From Verrucomicrobium spinosum DSM 4136 = JCM 18804 (GTDB lineage: Bacteria > Verrucomicrobiota > Verrucomicrobiia > Verrucomicrobiales > Verrucomicrobiaceae), in NCBI RefSeq assembly GCF_000172155.1, contig NZ_ABIZ01000001.1, positions 6,233,105 to 6,297,104 of the forward strand: DNA of 64,000 nucleotides, given 5' to 3'. The position numbers and the translations under genes were made by a program. Of the stretch, positions 1 through 9,000 are shown in pieces (the stretch's first letter is position 1; each line of letters opens with the position of its first letter). A model generated the notes under the pieces. It saw nothing but the letters and a program-made list of their open reading frames with translations, searched no databases and had not been told where the DNA came from.

Positions 1-1
1 C

Positions 2-73
2 GCTCACATTGCGGCCAGCTTCACCCTGGAGCGGATGTTGTCCGCCTATCGCCGGGTGCTGCTGGGGGACTGA
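2..73 (+). CDS. C-terminal end of an unidentified protein (possibly a glycosyltransferase)
   Basis: Only the last 23 codons of a gene entering from the left are present, ending in TGA at 71-73. The peptide ends FTLERMLSAYRRVLLGD. A Phe/Ser-Leu-Glu-Arg-Met helix followed by a Tyr-Arg-x-Leu tail is common at the C-terminus of GT4-type glycosyltransferases, so that is the best guess, but the fragment is too short to assign. The next gene starts about 140 bases downstream on the same strand. Confidence 0.4.
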   Translation, partial: AHIAASFTLERMLSAYRRVLLGD

Positions 74-216
74 TGCAGAGAATCCACGGAACGCCCGCCT
101 TTCCTGTTGGCTGATTTCGGGCAAATCTGCTTAAAAAAAGTCAGTTTCCGCCCCCGAGTCCGTTTTCTGCCATCTCCCTTCCCCGAACCGTTCCCCGGCT
201 CCTCCCTCTCATCACC

Positions 217-1134
217 ATGCAACGTCGCGATTTCCTCTCCACCACCCTGGCCACGCTCGGTGCCAGCGCCCTCCCCGCTCTTGCCACCGGCCCCGTCAAC
301 CGGCCTGGAAAATCCCGCATGATGCTCGGCCTGGCCGCCTATTCCTTCCGTGAATACTTCAAGTGGATGCGGGGCAAGGAGCAGAAGCCCAAGGACGGCA
401 AGCCGCAGTGGGAGGTCTCCGATTTCATTGACTACTGCGCCGATCAGAACGTCCCCGGCGCAGAACTGACCAGCTACTTCTTCCCCCCTGATGCCACGGC
501 GGCCACCATGCTGGAGGTCAAGCGTCGTGCCTACCTCCGGGGCGTGAGCATCACCGGCACCGCTGTGGGCAACAACTTCGCCCTGGCCAAGGGCAAGGAA
601 CTGGATGACCAGATCGCCGACGTGAAGAAGTGGATCGACTTCGCCGCGATCCTCAACGCCCCGCACATCCGCGTCTTCGCTGGCAATCCGAAGAAGGACA
701 TGAACTTCGACGAGGCGCTGGCGAATTGCATCGCCGCCTACCAGGAGTGCCTCGACTACGCCGGCACCAAAGGTGTCTTCCTCGGCATCGAAAACCACCA
801 TGGCCTCGTGGCGGATCCGGCCAACCTCATTAAGATTATCGAGTCGGTGAAGAGCCCGTGGGCGGGGATCAACTTCGACAGCGGCAACTTCAACACCGAG
901 GACCCGTATGGCGACCTTGAAAAGATCGCCCCTTACGCCATCAATGTGCAGCTCAAGATGCGGGTGAAGCCCAAGGGCAATCCCGAGGGCACACCGAGCG
1001 ACATCCCCCGGGTGCTGAAGATGTTGCGCGATGCCAACTACCAAGGATGGTTCACCCTCGAGTTCGAAGAAAAGGAGGATCCCTTTGTGGCCGTGCCCAA
1101 GATTCTCAATGACCTCCGCCCCCGCCTGGGCTGA
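217..1134 (+). CDS. Exported sugar phosphate isomerase/epimerase-like TIM-barrel protein
   Basis: This 305-residue protein resembles the xylose isomerase-like TIM-barrel family (AP endonuclease 2 superfamily). It begins MQRRDFLSTTLATLG, a twin-arginine-like signal, so it probably acts outside the cytoplasm. Plausible metal ligands are the Glu in LGIENHHG (about 192), the Asp in NFDSGN (about 221) and the Glu in TLEFEEKE (about 282). Family members isomerise or epimerise sugars, but the substrate cannot be read here. It precedes an MFS transporter by 89 bases on the same strand, which suggests a small uptake and catabolic unit. The ATG at 217 has no good Shine-Dalgarno sequence, but the signal peptide supports this start. 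Confidence 0.85.
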   Translation: MQRRDFLSTTLATLGASALPALATGPVNRPGKSRMMLGLAAYSFREYFKWMRGKEQKPKDGKPQWEVSDFIDYCADQNVPGAELTSYFFPPDATAATMLEVKRRAYLRGVSITGTAVGNNFALAKGKELDDQIADVKKWIDFAAILNAPHIRVFAGNPKKDMNFDEALANCIAAYQECLDYAGTKGVFLGIENHHGLVADPANLIKIIESVKSPWAGINFDSGNFNTEDPYGDLEKIAPYAINVQLKMRVKPKGNPEGTPSDIPRVLKMLRDANYQGWFTLEFEEKEDPFVAVPKILNDLRPRLG

Positions 1135-1223
1135 GTGACTGGTAGTATGTCCATTTTGCTGCCTGGGTACGGTTAAACGAGACCCCGGCAGCCCCCTCCC
1201 CACCACAGATCAACCACCCCTCC

Positions 1224-2672
1224 ATGTCCACAGCTCCCAAGCTCACCACCACCCAATGGCTCATCTGCTTCATCGCAGCCTTGGGCTTTGCCTTCGATAT
1301 CTACGAACTGCTGATGCTGCCCCTCATCGTGGGCCCGGCATTGCAGGAGCTGATCGGGGCCGCTCCCGGCACCCCTTTGTTCAACGCCTGGGTGGGCAAG
1401 CTGTTCTACATTCCGGCCATTGCCGGCGGTATCTTCGGGCTGCTGGGAGGTTATCTGACGGACCGGCTCGGTCGGCGGCGGGTGCTCACATGGAGCATTC
1501 TTCTCTATGCGTTCTCGGCCTTTGCCGCGGGCTATTCCACCAGTGTGGAGATGCTGCTCGTGTTCCGCTGTCTGGTCTTCGTTGGTGTTTGCGTGGAGTT
1601 CGTCGCCGCGGTTGCGTGGCTGGCTGAACTCTTCCCGGATCCGAAGCAGCGTGAAAAAGTGCTCGGCTACACCCAGGCCTTCTCCTCCATCGGCGGCCTT
1701 CTCGTGGCCGTCGCCAACGGGCTCTGCATCAAGTACTCCGCCAGCTTTCCGGCCATTCATTTCCCAGATTTTCTCAGCAGCATTTCGGGTGGCAATGTCG
1801 TGGCAGACGAACACGCTGCCTGGCGCTACACCTTGATGTCAGGCCTGATTCCTGCCATTCCCCTGATCATCATCCGCCCCTTCCTGCCCGAATCCCCTGC
1901 CTGGGCGAAGAAGAAGGCTGAAGGCACGCTGAAGCGCCCGAGCATCGGCGAACTGTTCACCCCGGAACTCCGTCGCACCACCTTGGTCACCACCGCCATG
2001 TTCGCCATGGCTTATGGTGCCGCATTCGGTGCTATCCAACACATTCCCCGCATCATCCCCGGTCTTGCGGAAGTGAAGGCGGCCTCGAAAACAGCCTCCG
2101 AGGCAGCAGCCAAAGCCAATGAAGGCAAGCCGGCCGACGTGATCAAGAAAGCTTCGATTGGTGCCGGAAAGAAAGCAGAGCAGGCCATTGCTGCCAACAC
2201 CACCAAGGTTCAAGAGGTGGGTGGCCTTGTCGGCCGCTTCCTGCTCGCAGCCCTCGCCGTGGTCATCGTCAGTCGCCAGAAGCTGCTGCGATTGTTCATC
2301 GCCCCTGGTTTGCTGGTCATGCCCATCGTCTTCGCCTACTGCGCGGTGACGGGTTTGATACCGTTGCAGATCGGCATCTTCTTCGCCGGCCTGCTTACCG
2401 TCGGCCAGTTCAGCTTTTGGGGGAACTACCTGCCCCGCGTGTATCCGGTCCACCTTCGTGGCACGGGAGAGAGCTTCGCGGCCAACATCGGCGGTCGGTT
2501 GATCGGGACCTCCTTTGCCTGGGTCACCACCGCACTGGCCACCACCTCAGATGTGGCGATGGCTCCCACTAAGCTCGCCTACACGGCTGCTGCCGTGGGT
2601 CTTGGTGTCTATGTGGTAGGCTTTGCCCTCTCCTTCTTCCTTCCGGAACCAAAGGAGGAGCTGCCCGAGTAG
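1224..2672 (+). CDS. MFS transporter (sugar/metabolite:proton symporter type)
   Basis: This 482-residue integral membrane protein has about 12 hydrophobic segments. The first is preceded by a short cytosolic N-terminus (STAPKLTTTQW). The loop-2 signature GGYLTDRLGRRRVL at about residues 75-88 is diagnostic of the major facilitator superfamily, and LPESPAW closes the first half as in metabolite:H+ symporters. An unusual Ala/Lys-rich insert of about 55 residues (about 282-335, KAASKTASEAAAKAN and so on) lies in the second half, likely a helical cytoplasmic loop. It follows the isomerase gene and is closed by a clear terminator, so the two probably form one transcription unit. The substrate is unknown. 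Confidence 0.88.
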   Translation: MSTAPKLTTTQWLICFIAALGFAFDIYELLMLPLIVGPALQELIGAAPGTPLFNAWVGKLFYIPAIAGGIFGLLGGYLTDRLGRRRVLTWSILLYAFSAFAAGYSTSVEMLLVFRCLVFVGVCVEFVAAVAWLAELFPDPKQREKVLGYTQAFSSIGGLLVAVANGLCIKYSASFPAIHFPDFLSSISGGNVVADEHAAWRYTLMSGLIPAIPLIIIRPFLPESPAWAKKKAEGTLKRPSIGELFTPELRRTTLVTTAMFAMAYGAAFGAIQHIPRIIPGLAEVKAASKTASEAAAKANEGKPADVIKKASIGAGKKAEQAIAANTTKVQEVGGLVGRFLLAALAVVIVSRQKLLRLFIAPGLLVMPIVFAYCAVTGLIPLQIGIFFAGLLTVGQFSFWGNYLPRVYPVHLRGTGESFAANIGGRLIGTSFAWVTTALATTSDVAMAPTKLAYTAAAVGLGVYVVGFALSFFLPEPKEELPE

Positions 2673-2690
2673 CCTCACTTGTTTGAAGAG

Positions 2691-2725
2691 CGGCCGGATC
2701 CTTGACCGGGGTCCGGCCGTTTTTT
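2691..2725 (+). terminator. Rho-independent terminator after the MFS gene
   Basis: CGGCCGGATCC pairs with GGTCCGGCCG, with one bulged base, and is followed directly by six T residues. It lies 18 bases after the MFS stop codon. Confidence 0.85.
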
Positions 2726-2752
2726 GTGCCCCCCTAACCGGAGACAATTCGC

Positions 2753-3326
2753 TCAGTCCAGATTGTAGTTAAGCGGTTCGTACAGGTTCATCTCATGCAG
2801 GGCCAGGGCAGCGATCGTCCGTACCGGATAGTACTTCCCGGGGTGGATCCCACAGGCGTCGTTCCGCACGAACCGGGGGTCGCCCAACGCGTCAATAAAG
2901 AACTCGCCCGACTCCACGTCATGCAGGCGGCGCAAGACCCGGGCCGCACAGATGCGCACCGCAGGATACTCGGAAAGCACCATCAGTTCCCCCACGGGCC
3001 GGAGTGACCCGCGATCCCCCAGCCCCAGCATCAGCACCTGAAGCATTTCAGCATATTCGGTGGTATCACGCCGATCCAGACGCTGACGGATCGCCGACAG
3101 CACCGGCTCTTCATCCGCCAAGAGCGCCAGTTCATTCAGGATCTTCCCACGGGCCAGTTCCGTCGGCTGGGCGGTGGTGGAAAAAACATACTCATTGGTG
3201 ACGGAACGCGGATTGCATTCCGCCTTCAACCGTTCCAGCACCGCCAGGGTCTCCGCGGCGCAGGGGTGGGCCTGCGGACCAGCCTGAAAGCGCAGCATCA
3301 AGACGGGTGCAGAAGTCAGCACCGCA
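2753..3326 (-). pseudogene. 3' part of a secreted HEAT-like repeat protein split by IS66
   Basis: This is the distal part (about 190 residues) of a gene whose first 44 bases lie at 5853-5896, on the other side of the IS66 element. The open frame starts directly after the transposase stop and has no proper start, only an internal GTG at 3322. Removing the element and one copy of the 8-bp duplication gives a continuous 205-codon frame beginning MKSSVLRTWAAVFFGAVLTS, a classic signal peptide. The rest is helical, with Leu/Ala periodicity (RICAARVLRRLHDVESG, RTIAALALHEMN) resembling HEAT/Armadillo repeats. Function is unknown. Expression from a promoter inside the IS cannot be excluded, but export would be lost. 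Confidence 0.85.
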
Positions 3327-3350
3327 CCAAAGAAGTATGCAGTTCAGCAA
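3327..3350. repeat. Left end of IS66: target duplication and inverted repeat
   Basis: CCAAAGAA at 3327-3334 is the left copy of the 8-bp target duplication. The element begins at 3335 with GTATGCAGTTCAGCAA, which matches the other end at 14 of 16 bases. The tnpC stop codon lies inside this inverted repeat region (3344-3346). Confidence 0.9.
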
Positions 3351-5026
3351 TCCCGTGGCATAGCTTCAGGTTCGAGCCCTGACGCAGGTTTGGGCTTCCA
3401 GCGGCTGGGCAGCAGTTCCCCGATGCGCGTGATGTTGAACCCCTCACCGTCACACAGGGTCTCCAGCGCCTCCCCAAGATACTCCCGCACGTTGAGCCCC
3501 AGCCGCTGAGCACTGGCCAGCACCGTCAGGATCGCCGCTACTTTGGGCCCGCTCTCGTGGCTTCCTAGATGCAGCCAGTTCTTGCGCCCCAGCGCCACCG
3601 GCCTCATGGCATTCTCACACCAGTTGTTGTCTATCTCCACCTCCCCGTGGCTGGCATACACCTCCAGCTTCTCCCACTGGTTGAGCGCATAGTCACAGGC
3701 CTTGGCCAGCAGGCTCTGCGGCAGGAGGGCCTTGGCCCGCACCTCCAGGATCTGCGCCTTGAGGCTGGAGAGCTTTTGCGCCACACCCTGCTCCTGCCGG
3801 TAGTCCAGACGGGCCTGCCCCTTCAACTGCTTTTCCCGCGCCCGCTCTTCAACTCCATACAACGCGCCGATGCTGGCCACCACCGCCAGCCCCGGTTCGC
3901 ACGGCACTTCCTTGGGGGCGGCCTGGCACGCCTCCACGAACTTGCGTCGCACGTGGGCAAAACATCCCGCATGCCGCTGCACCTGCCCCTCCAGACAGTC
4001 ATAGACCACATAGCCGTCGCTTTGCAGGATGCCTCCGTAGTCCTTCAAATAGGCCCTCGCCCCCGCCTGGGCACGGTTGTCCTGGTACTCGAAGTACACC
4101 AGCCCTCCGGGGATGGAGTACTGCCACAACCACGCCACATCGTTGCGGCCTTTACCCAGATCTTGCAGCACCGGCAGCCTCGTCTCATCGGCCTGAATGA
4201 GCGGCCCCTGCCGCAGCTCCTGGCCGATGGCCCGCGCCAGAGGTTGCAGCAACGCTCCTGCGGCCATCACCGCCCGCGTCGCCGTGGCCTGACGCACGGT
4301 CACACTGTGATCGCGCTCCCACCCCTGTAGCTGACGGTACACCGGCAGATAATCGGCGTACTTGCGCACCACCAGCTCCACCACCGTCTCGTTGGCCAGC
4401 TGCCCTTTGTCGACGATGCGCCCAGGGGAGGCGGCTGTGGCCACCGTGCGACGGTCCCCCAGCTGGATGACTCGCTTCTCGCGCTTGAGCACCCGCACAA
4501 AGAACTCCGCAGGCTTGATGACGAGCTCTTCCTTGATCTCATAGCCCACCAGTTCGCCTTGCGCCGCTTCCAAGCATGGTAGGATGACTTCCACCCGCGG
4601 CAGATGCGCGGGCAGTTCGTGCCGCCCAGGATGCACTTGGGCGTAGCGCGGGGTGCCGGGCTTTTTCTTTTTGAGCCGGGCGGCCTGCTCCTGTTCCAGG
4701 CGTCCAGCCTCGGGCAGGGTCTTGTCCGCCAGGGCCAGGCCCACTTCAAGGGCCACCTCGGCCTCCTGCACGCCGGGCTCCAGATCCAGCAGCAGGGCCT
4801 GGTCTTTGCCGAGGCCCTCGCCTTTGGGACCGTACTTCTTGATGAGGGCCAGCCGCAACTGCTCCTCACGCAGGCGCACTTCCAGTTCCAGGGTGGCAAT
4901 ACGCTCATCGCGCTGACGCAGGATCTCCTCCAGGGCAAGACGCTCCCGGGGTCCCAAAGAAAGCAACAGGGCTTCAGGCAGATCCGGGGTGGCAGGAGTG
5001 GCGGGCATGAGCAGCGGGAGCTGCAT
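3344..5026 (-). CDS. tnpC: IS66 family transposase TnpC
   Basis: This 560-residue DDE transposase is the catalytic protein of the element. The N-terminus has a coiled coil (ILRQRDERIATLELEVRLREEQL, about 33-57). The catalytic triad is visible as Asp in IQADETRLPV (about 279), Asp in LQSDGYVVYD (about 335) and Glu in NNWCENAMRP (about 470). The C-terminus GRKNWLHLGSHESG followed by a helical tail matches the IS66 family, and the length is normal (about 500-560). It is the last gene of the tnpABC operon and its stop lies within the left inverted repeat. Confidence 0.96.
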   Translation of the reverse strand: MQLPLLMPATPATPDLPEALLLSLGPRERLALEEILRQRDERIATLELEVRLREEQLRLALIKKYGPKGEGLGKDQALLLDLEPGVQEAEVALEVGLALADKTLPEAGRLEQEQAARLKKKKPGTPRYAQVHPGRHELPAHLPRVEVILPCLEAAQGELVGYEIKEELVIKPAEFFVRVLKREKRVIQLGDRRTVATAASPGRIVDKGQLANETVVELVVRKYADYLPVYRQLQGWERDHSVTVRQATATRAVMAAGALLQPLARAIGQELRQGPLIQADETRLPVLQDLGKGRNDVAWLWQYSIPGGLVYFEYQDNRAQAGARAYLKDYGGILQSDGYVVYDCLEGQVQRHAGCFAHVRRKFVEACQAAPKEVPCEPGLAVVASIGALYGVEERAREKQLKGQARLDYRQEQGVAQKLSSLKAQILEVRAKALLPQSLLAKACDYALNQWEKLEVYASHGEVEIDNNWCENAMRPVALGRKNWLHLGSHESGPKVAAILTVLASAQRLGLNVREYLGEALETLCDGEGFNITRIGELLPSRWKPKPASGLEPEAMPRDC

Positions 5027-5096
5027 GATGCCCAGCAGCGGGCTCGTTGCAACAAGTTGTTACCGCGAACCCTAAAAAACACCTCTTCCCGCACCC

Positions 5097-5453
5097 TCAC
5101 CCGACCCGGTGCCAGGCCCTCCGTTGGGTGCCTTCCAGGTCAATGCCCGCCAGCAGCAAAGTGAGCTCCGCCTGGGTGAGCACCACCTTGCGTGAAGCTC
5201 CTTGCGCTGGGGGCTGCGGCCAGTGGAAGCGCCCCTTCTCCAGCCGCTTGGCGCACACCCACAAGCCCGAGCCGTCCCAGTAGAGGGCCTTGAGACGGGT
5301 GCGGTGCTTGTTGCAAAAGACAAAGAGGTGACCGCTCAAAGGATCCTCGCGCAACAGACCAGAAGCCAGGGCGAGCAGCCCCTCAAACCCAAGGCGCATG
5401 TCGGTGGCGCCTGCCAGCAAATGGACTTTGGTGGCAGGACCCAGGCTTAGCAT
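5097..5453 (-). CDS. tnpB: IS66 accessory protein TnpB (Orf2)
   Basis: This 118-residue protein has the signature of IS66 Orf2: TDMRLGFEGLLALASGLL, then DPLSGHLFVFCNK, LKALYWDGSGLWV and KRLEKGRFHWP. Family members are needed for transposition of IS66 elements with three genes, but their biochemical role is not settled. Its ATG overlaps the tnpA stop codon by seven bases (ATGCTAA), so translation is probably coupled. Confidence 0.95.
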   Translation of the reverse strand: MLSLGPATKVHLLAGATDMRLGFEGLLALASGLLREDPLSGHLFVFCNKHRTRLKALYWDGSGLWVCAKRLEKGRFHWPQPPAQGASRKVVLTQAELTLLLAGIDLEGTQRRAWHRVG

Positions 5454-5827
5454 GGGGCACCTCCCTGCCTGGCATGGAGAAGTTCAAGGAGGGCGGCCAC
5501 TTCATCGCGGCCAAAGCCTGAAGGGACGTGCAGACGCCAGAGACCCGCTTCGATGAGATAATCCAAGCCGGGAAGTCCCGCAGCAGTGCTCCCCGGAGGT
5601 GAGGAAACTTCCACCGGCAGCCATGGAGGCGGCGCAGGATCAGAGGAGCGCTTCTGAAGTTCAACATGGCGACGCCAGGCACAAAGGCTTGAGACACTCA
5701 AAGAATGAAGCCGGCAAAAAGTTGCCAGGGTCAGGCCGCTGGATTGAAACTGGCGCACTAGACGACGACGTTGCAGGGCTGTATATCGAGGCATACGCGC
5801 AAACTTGCCCGGCTGCGCTCCGCGCAC
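5447..5827 (-). CDS. tnpA: IS66 accessory protein TnpA (Orf1)
   Basis: This protein of up to 126 residues starts with a helix-turn-helix of the transposase IS3/IS911-like Orf1 type: RRRLVRQFQSSGLTLATFCRLHSLSVSSLCAWRRH. Such proteins bind the element ends or act as regulators. The longest frame begins at a GTG only 25 bases inside the right end; the ATG at 5794 (MPRYTALQRR) is equally possible, giving 115 residues. It is the first gene of the element's operon. Confidence 0.9.
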   Translation of the reverse strand: MRGAQPGKFARMPRYTALQRRRLVRQFQSSGLTLATFCRLHSLSVSSLCAWRRHVELQKRSSDPAPPPWLPVEVSSPPGSTAAGLPGLDYLIEAGLWRLHVPSGFGRDEVAALLELLHARQGGAPC

Positions 5828-5836
5828 CAGACGGCC

Positions 5837-5860
5837 TTGCTGATCTGCTTACCCAAAGAA
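5837..5860. repeat. Right end of IS66: inverted repeat and target duplication
   Basis: Read on the minus strand from 5852 the end is GTAAGCAGATCAGCAA, matching the left end at 14 of 16 positions. The 8 bases CCAAAGAA at 5853-5860 repeat those at 3327-3334 exactly. Confidence 0.9.
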
Positions 5861-5896
5861 GACTGCCGCCCAAGTCCGAAGAACACTGGATTTCAT
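5853..5896 (-). pseudogene. 5' fragment (15 codons) of the secreted protein gene broken by IS66
   Basis: ATG at 5896 follows TTAGGAGACTT, a good Shine-Dalgarno sequence with about 5 bases of spacing. The frame reads MKSSVLRTWAAVFFG and then meets TAA at the first codon contributed by the IS end. The last eight bases are the target duplication. Joined to 3326 it continues in frame as AVLTSAPVLMLRFQAG, completing a signal peptide and the 205-codon gene. The promoter and ribosome binding site of the original gene are therefore on this side. Confidence 0.85.
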
Positions 5897-6056
5897 AAGT
5901 CTCCTAACGTCCCCGCCAGCCATGTCTTAGACGGGGATCCCCCCTCCACAGCGTCCTCTGATGCCAGCCTCCGGCCGCCCATCCCATACTCCTGTCCGCC
6001 AATTCCATCTGAGCGCGAATCTCCCGCGAACCGGGACCAGCGAGATTATTGAGAGG

Positions 6057-9000
6057 CTATTTCGGGGTTTTCAGTTCCTCAGGCTTCGCAGTGAGCGCGT
6101 GATTGCGCTCTCGATAGTGTTTGTCGCCTGACCATTCATACACCCATTGCTCGTTCTGAATGACATGCTTCAACTGCCTTGCGCTGGCTTCCCAGGTGAG
6201 GAACGGGACATGCGCGCTGCTCGGCACCTGATTCTTCCGGAAGAGAGCAAGCCAACGCTCAATCGCCGCCGCCAATGCCTCCGGTTCCCGGCCTGCAAAA
6301 TAGGAAGCATAATCTCCCGCCACCTCACGAAATACTGGCAGGTCCCTACAAAGAATGGGTTTCCCATGATGAGCGGCCTCGATCAAACTTAGTCCAAAGC
6401 CCTCCCCCTCCGAAGCTGCTATCACACAAGTGGCTCGATCATAGCAATCAGCCAGCTCTGCATCAGAGGCCGACTCCAGCCAATGCAACCGCCGATTCCG
6501 CTCAGGATGCCGGTCCAGTCTTGCAAGCAGAGGCTCCACTCCCCAGCCACGCTTGCCCACAATCATCAAATGCACGGCCATGCCCTGCTTCCACAACAAT
6601 TCAAAGGCTGCCACGAGTTGTTTGTAGCCCTTCCGCACCTCAACGGTCGAAACACTGAGGAACGCAGGCTCACCTGATGGCAGCCTGATGAAGTCTGGCG
6701 AAGACCTGTCCCCGGTCTTTTCCACCACGGCCCGGTAGTCACTCCCAAGATGAAAATAGCCGATCTTCAAGGGTTGCAGGCGGTGACGCTTGAGCCCGCA
6801 TTGACCAAGCCAGGTATGGAGGCTGTCCGCCGTCGTTCGGGATATGCAAACCACACCGTCTCCATAGCCGACGACACCGGAAATCCAGCGATGAAAGTGC
6901 TCACACAGCGGTTCGTCGAACCACTCTGGATGCTCGAGGGGAAGCGTGTCGTAGAGGCAGAAATAACTTGCCGAGACATGCCGCAGGAATCCGTTCCACA
7001 GGGCAGCGAACGGCGTGCGAAGCGAGAGGTCAATACCCAGGTAAACATCCCCCGGATGAGGGATGATCGCACGATCCTGCCACTCCAAGGTTTGCGGAAC
7101 CAGATGCCTGCCAACATACCCGTGGGCATAACAAAGCCGGTCTCCATCCGCATCATCGGGCATGCTACAAACCAACTCGGTCGTCAAACCCTCCCATGGA
7201 TTCTTCAAATAACAGTTGGTGACATTCCTCACAACCCGGTGCACGCCGGTGCCGTAATCATGCGCCTGCATCTGGGTGATGTCACACAACAGCCGGGCCG
7301 GGCTGGCAAACTGCTTTTGGATGAACGCCATGGCCTTCGCCGCAGATGACCTCATGCTCTGCCGCTCTCTGGATGGCAGGCGTTGCAGCAACTGCGAAGT
7401 CCGGCTGACCGCAGGTGGGAGAAACTGACCCGCTGCTCTTTCATAAGAAGCTTCGATCCACTCGTGGTATTTCTGGGCACAGATCTCCGGGTCGTGGATG
7501 CTGGCAATGTAATCCACGCCCCGCTCTGCAAACCGTGCGCAGGCCCCAGTGTCGGCCATCAACGAAAGCACTGCATCAGCGAGTTCCTCGTTCGAAAAGT
7601 GATCAGGCACCTTGGTCACGACATCGTCTGGCAGTTCCGCCATGAATCCATGACGGTTTACCACGGTGGGAAGGCCGGCAGCCAGGGCATCCAGCACTGC
7701 CGCACTGGTTTCTCCACGGCTCGTTTTTCTCAGCTGGACCGCCATGTCTGCCGCAGCCAGATAACAAGCATACCGTTCATCAGAAACCCGCCCCGTCACG
7801 GTCGCACCAGGAAGATTCAACAGACAGGGCTGGAGCCCCTTGCCACCAGGCCAATATTGATCAGATCCCACAAACACCAGCTTCGCACCGGGATGAACTC
7901 GATTCACCAGCCTCCACGCTTCCGCCAGCCGGTCATTGCACTTGCTTGGCGCGACGATGCCGAAACAGGCGCATACAAACTCATCCTCGGACAGATTGAG
8001 GACTCTGCGAGCCTCCTGCTTCGAAGGCAGCTGACGACGCAGGCTGTTCAGGGGAATGACCTGCACCTTCCCTTGCAAGCTCCCGCTAAAATAGTTCTCC
8101 GCCAATGACCGGGCATGCCAGGAGTGCAGGATCACACCCGGCGCCACGTCGAAAACAAAGCGACTGCATGGGTAGTCACGGCAGACATCCCCCATCGTTG
8201 TTGCGCCGCTGAACACGCCCAGACCGTGCGAATCCCACGCTTCCTTCACCAACAGCTCCGGCTGCGCGCTCCGGTTGGCCAGATCAGAAAGCATGTCACC
8301 CAGATAGAGATCGTGCAGCGCCACCACTCCGGGATGCAGCCTCAGCAGCCCAAGCATGAAGTGATGAAAATGACTGTTGCCGAACTGATAAACAATCCTG
8401 TCGTACTCCTGCCCATGCTTCTTCAACCATGATGGTGGACGAATGGGAAGATTTCCTTGAATCCACTCATTGCTGCACCATTCACGCTCAGAAACCACCT
8501 CGATCTCATAATATCGGGAAAGGGCCTGCAACAGTTCGCAAGCATAGCTGGCGATGCCAGACTCATCCGGAGGCAAGGGACTGACGAACGCGAGTCGCGG
8601 CCGACGGGAAGCAACTTGACCAGCCCGCTGCGTGGCGACCTCGCCCTCATGGCTAAATGCGCAGCGTCTGTTAACCGCCTGTTCCATGGCTTCCAAAGCC
8701 ACCTTGGCCGTCGTTTGCCATGAAAAACGCTGGCTTTTCTTGACACTGCTGGCCACGAGGTGGCTCCAAAAATCATCATCCTCAAGCCCACGCGCCATCT
8801 TCACCGCCATGGCTTCTGCATCATGAGGATCAAACAGGGCTTCAGGCAATTGCACAATCTCCGGCAAACTGCTCTTGTCTGAAGCCAGCACGGCCGCGCC
8901 ACATTGCATGGCCTCCAGCACCGGAAGTCCGAACCCCTCGTGCCAGGAGGGGAAGACAAAAAGCCTGCAGGCGCTGTAAAGATGTCGCAGATCTTCGTCA

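Larger units (their letters stand above)
3335..5852 (-). mobile_element. Complete IS66-family insertion sequence, 2518 bp
   Basis: The element carries the canonical tnpA-tnpB-tnpC set in one direction. It has 16-bp terminal inverted repeats starting GTA(A/T)GCAG and is flanked by identical 8-bp direct repeats CCAAAGAA; IS66 elements are known to make 8-bp duplications. All three reading frames are open and full length, and the duplication is perfect, so the insertion is probably recent and the element may still be active. It interrupts a secreted-protein gene that then lies on both sides. Confidence 0.95.

Noticed and set aside
3360-3390. GGTTCGAGCC resembling a tRNA T-arm
   Set aside because: It is inside tnpC and has no accompanying acceptor or anticodon stem.
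5447-5453. Possible frameshift between IS66 tnpA and tnpB
   Set aside because: The seven-base overlap of stop and start (ATGCTAA) is the normal arrangement in IS66 elements, and both frames are full length.
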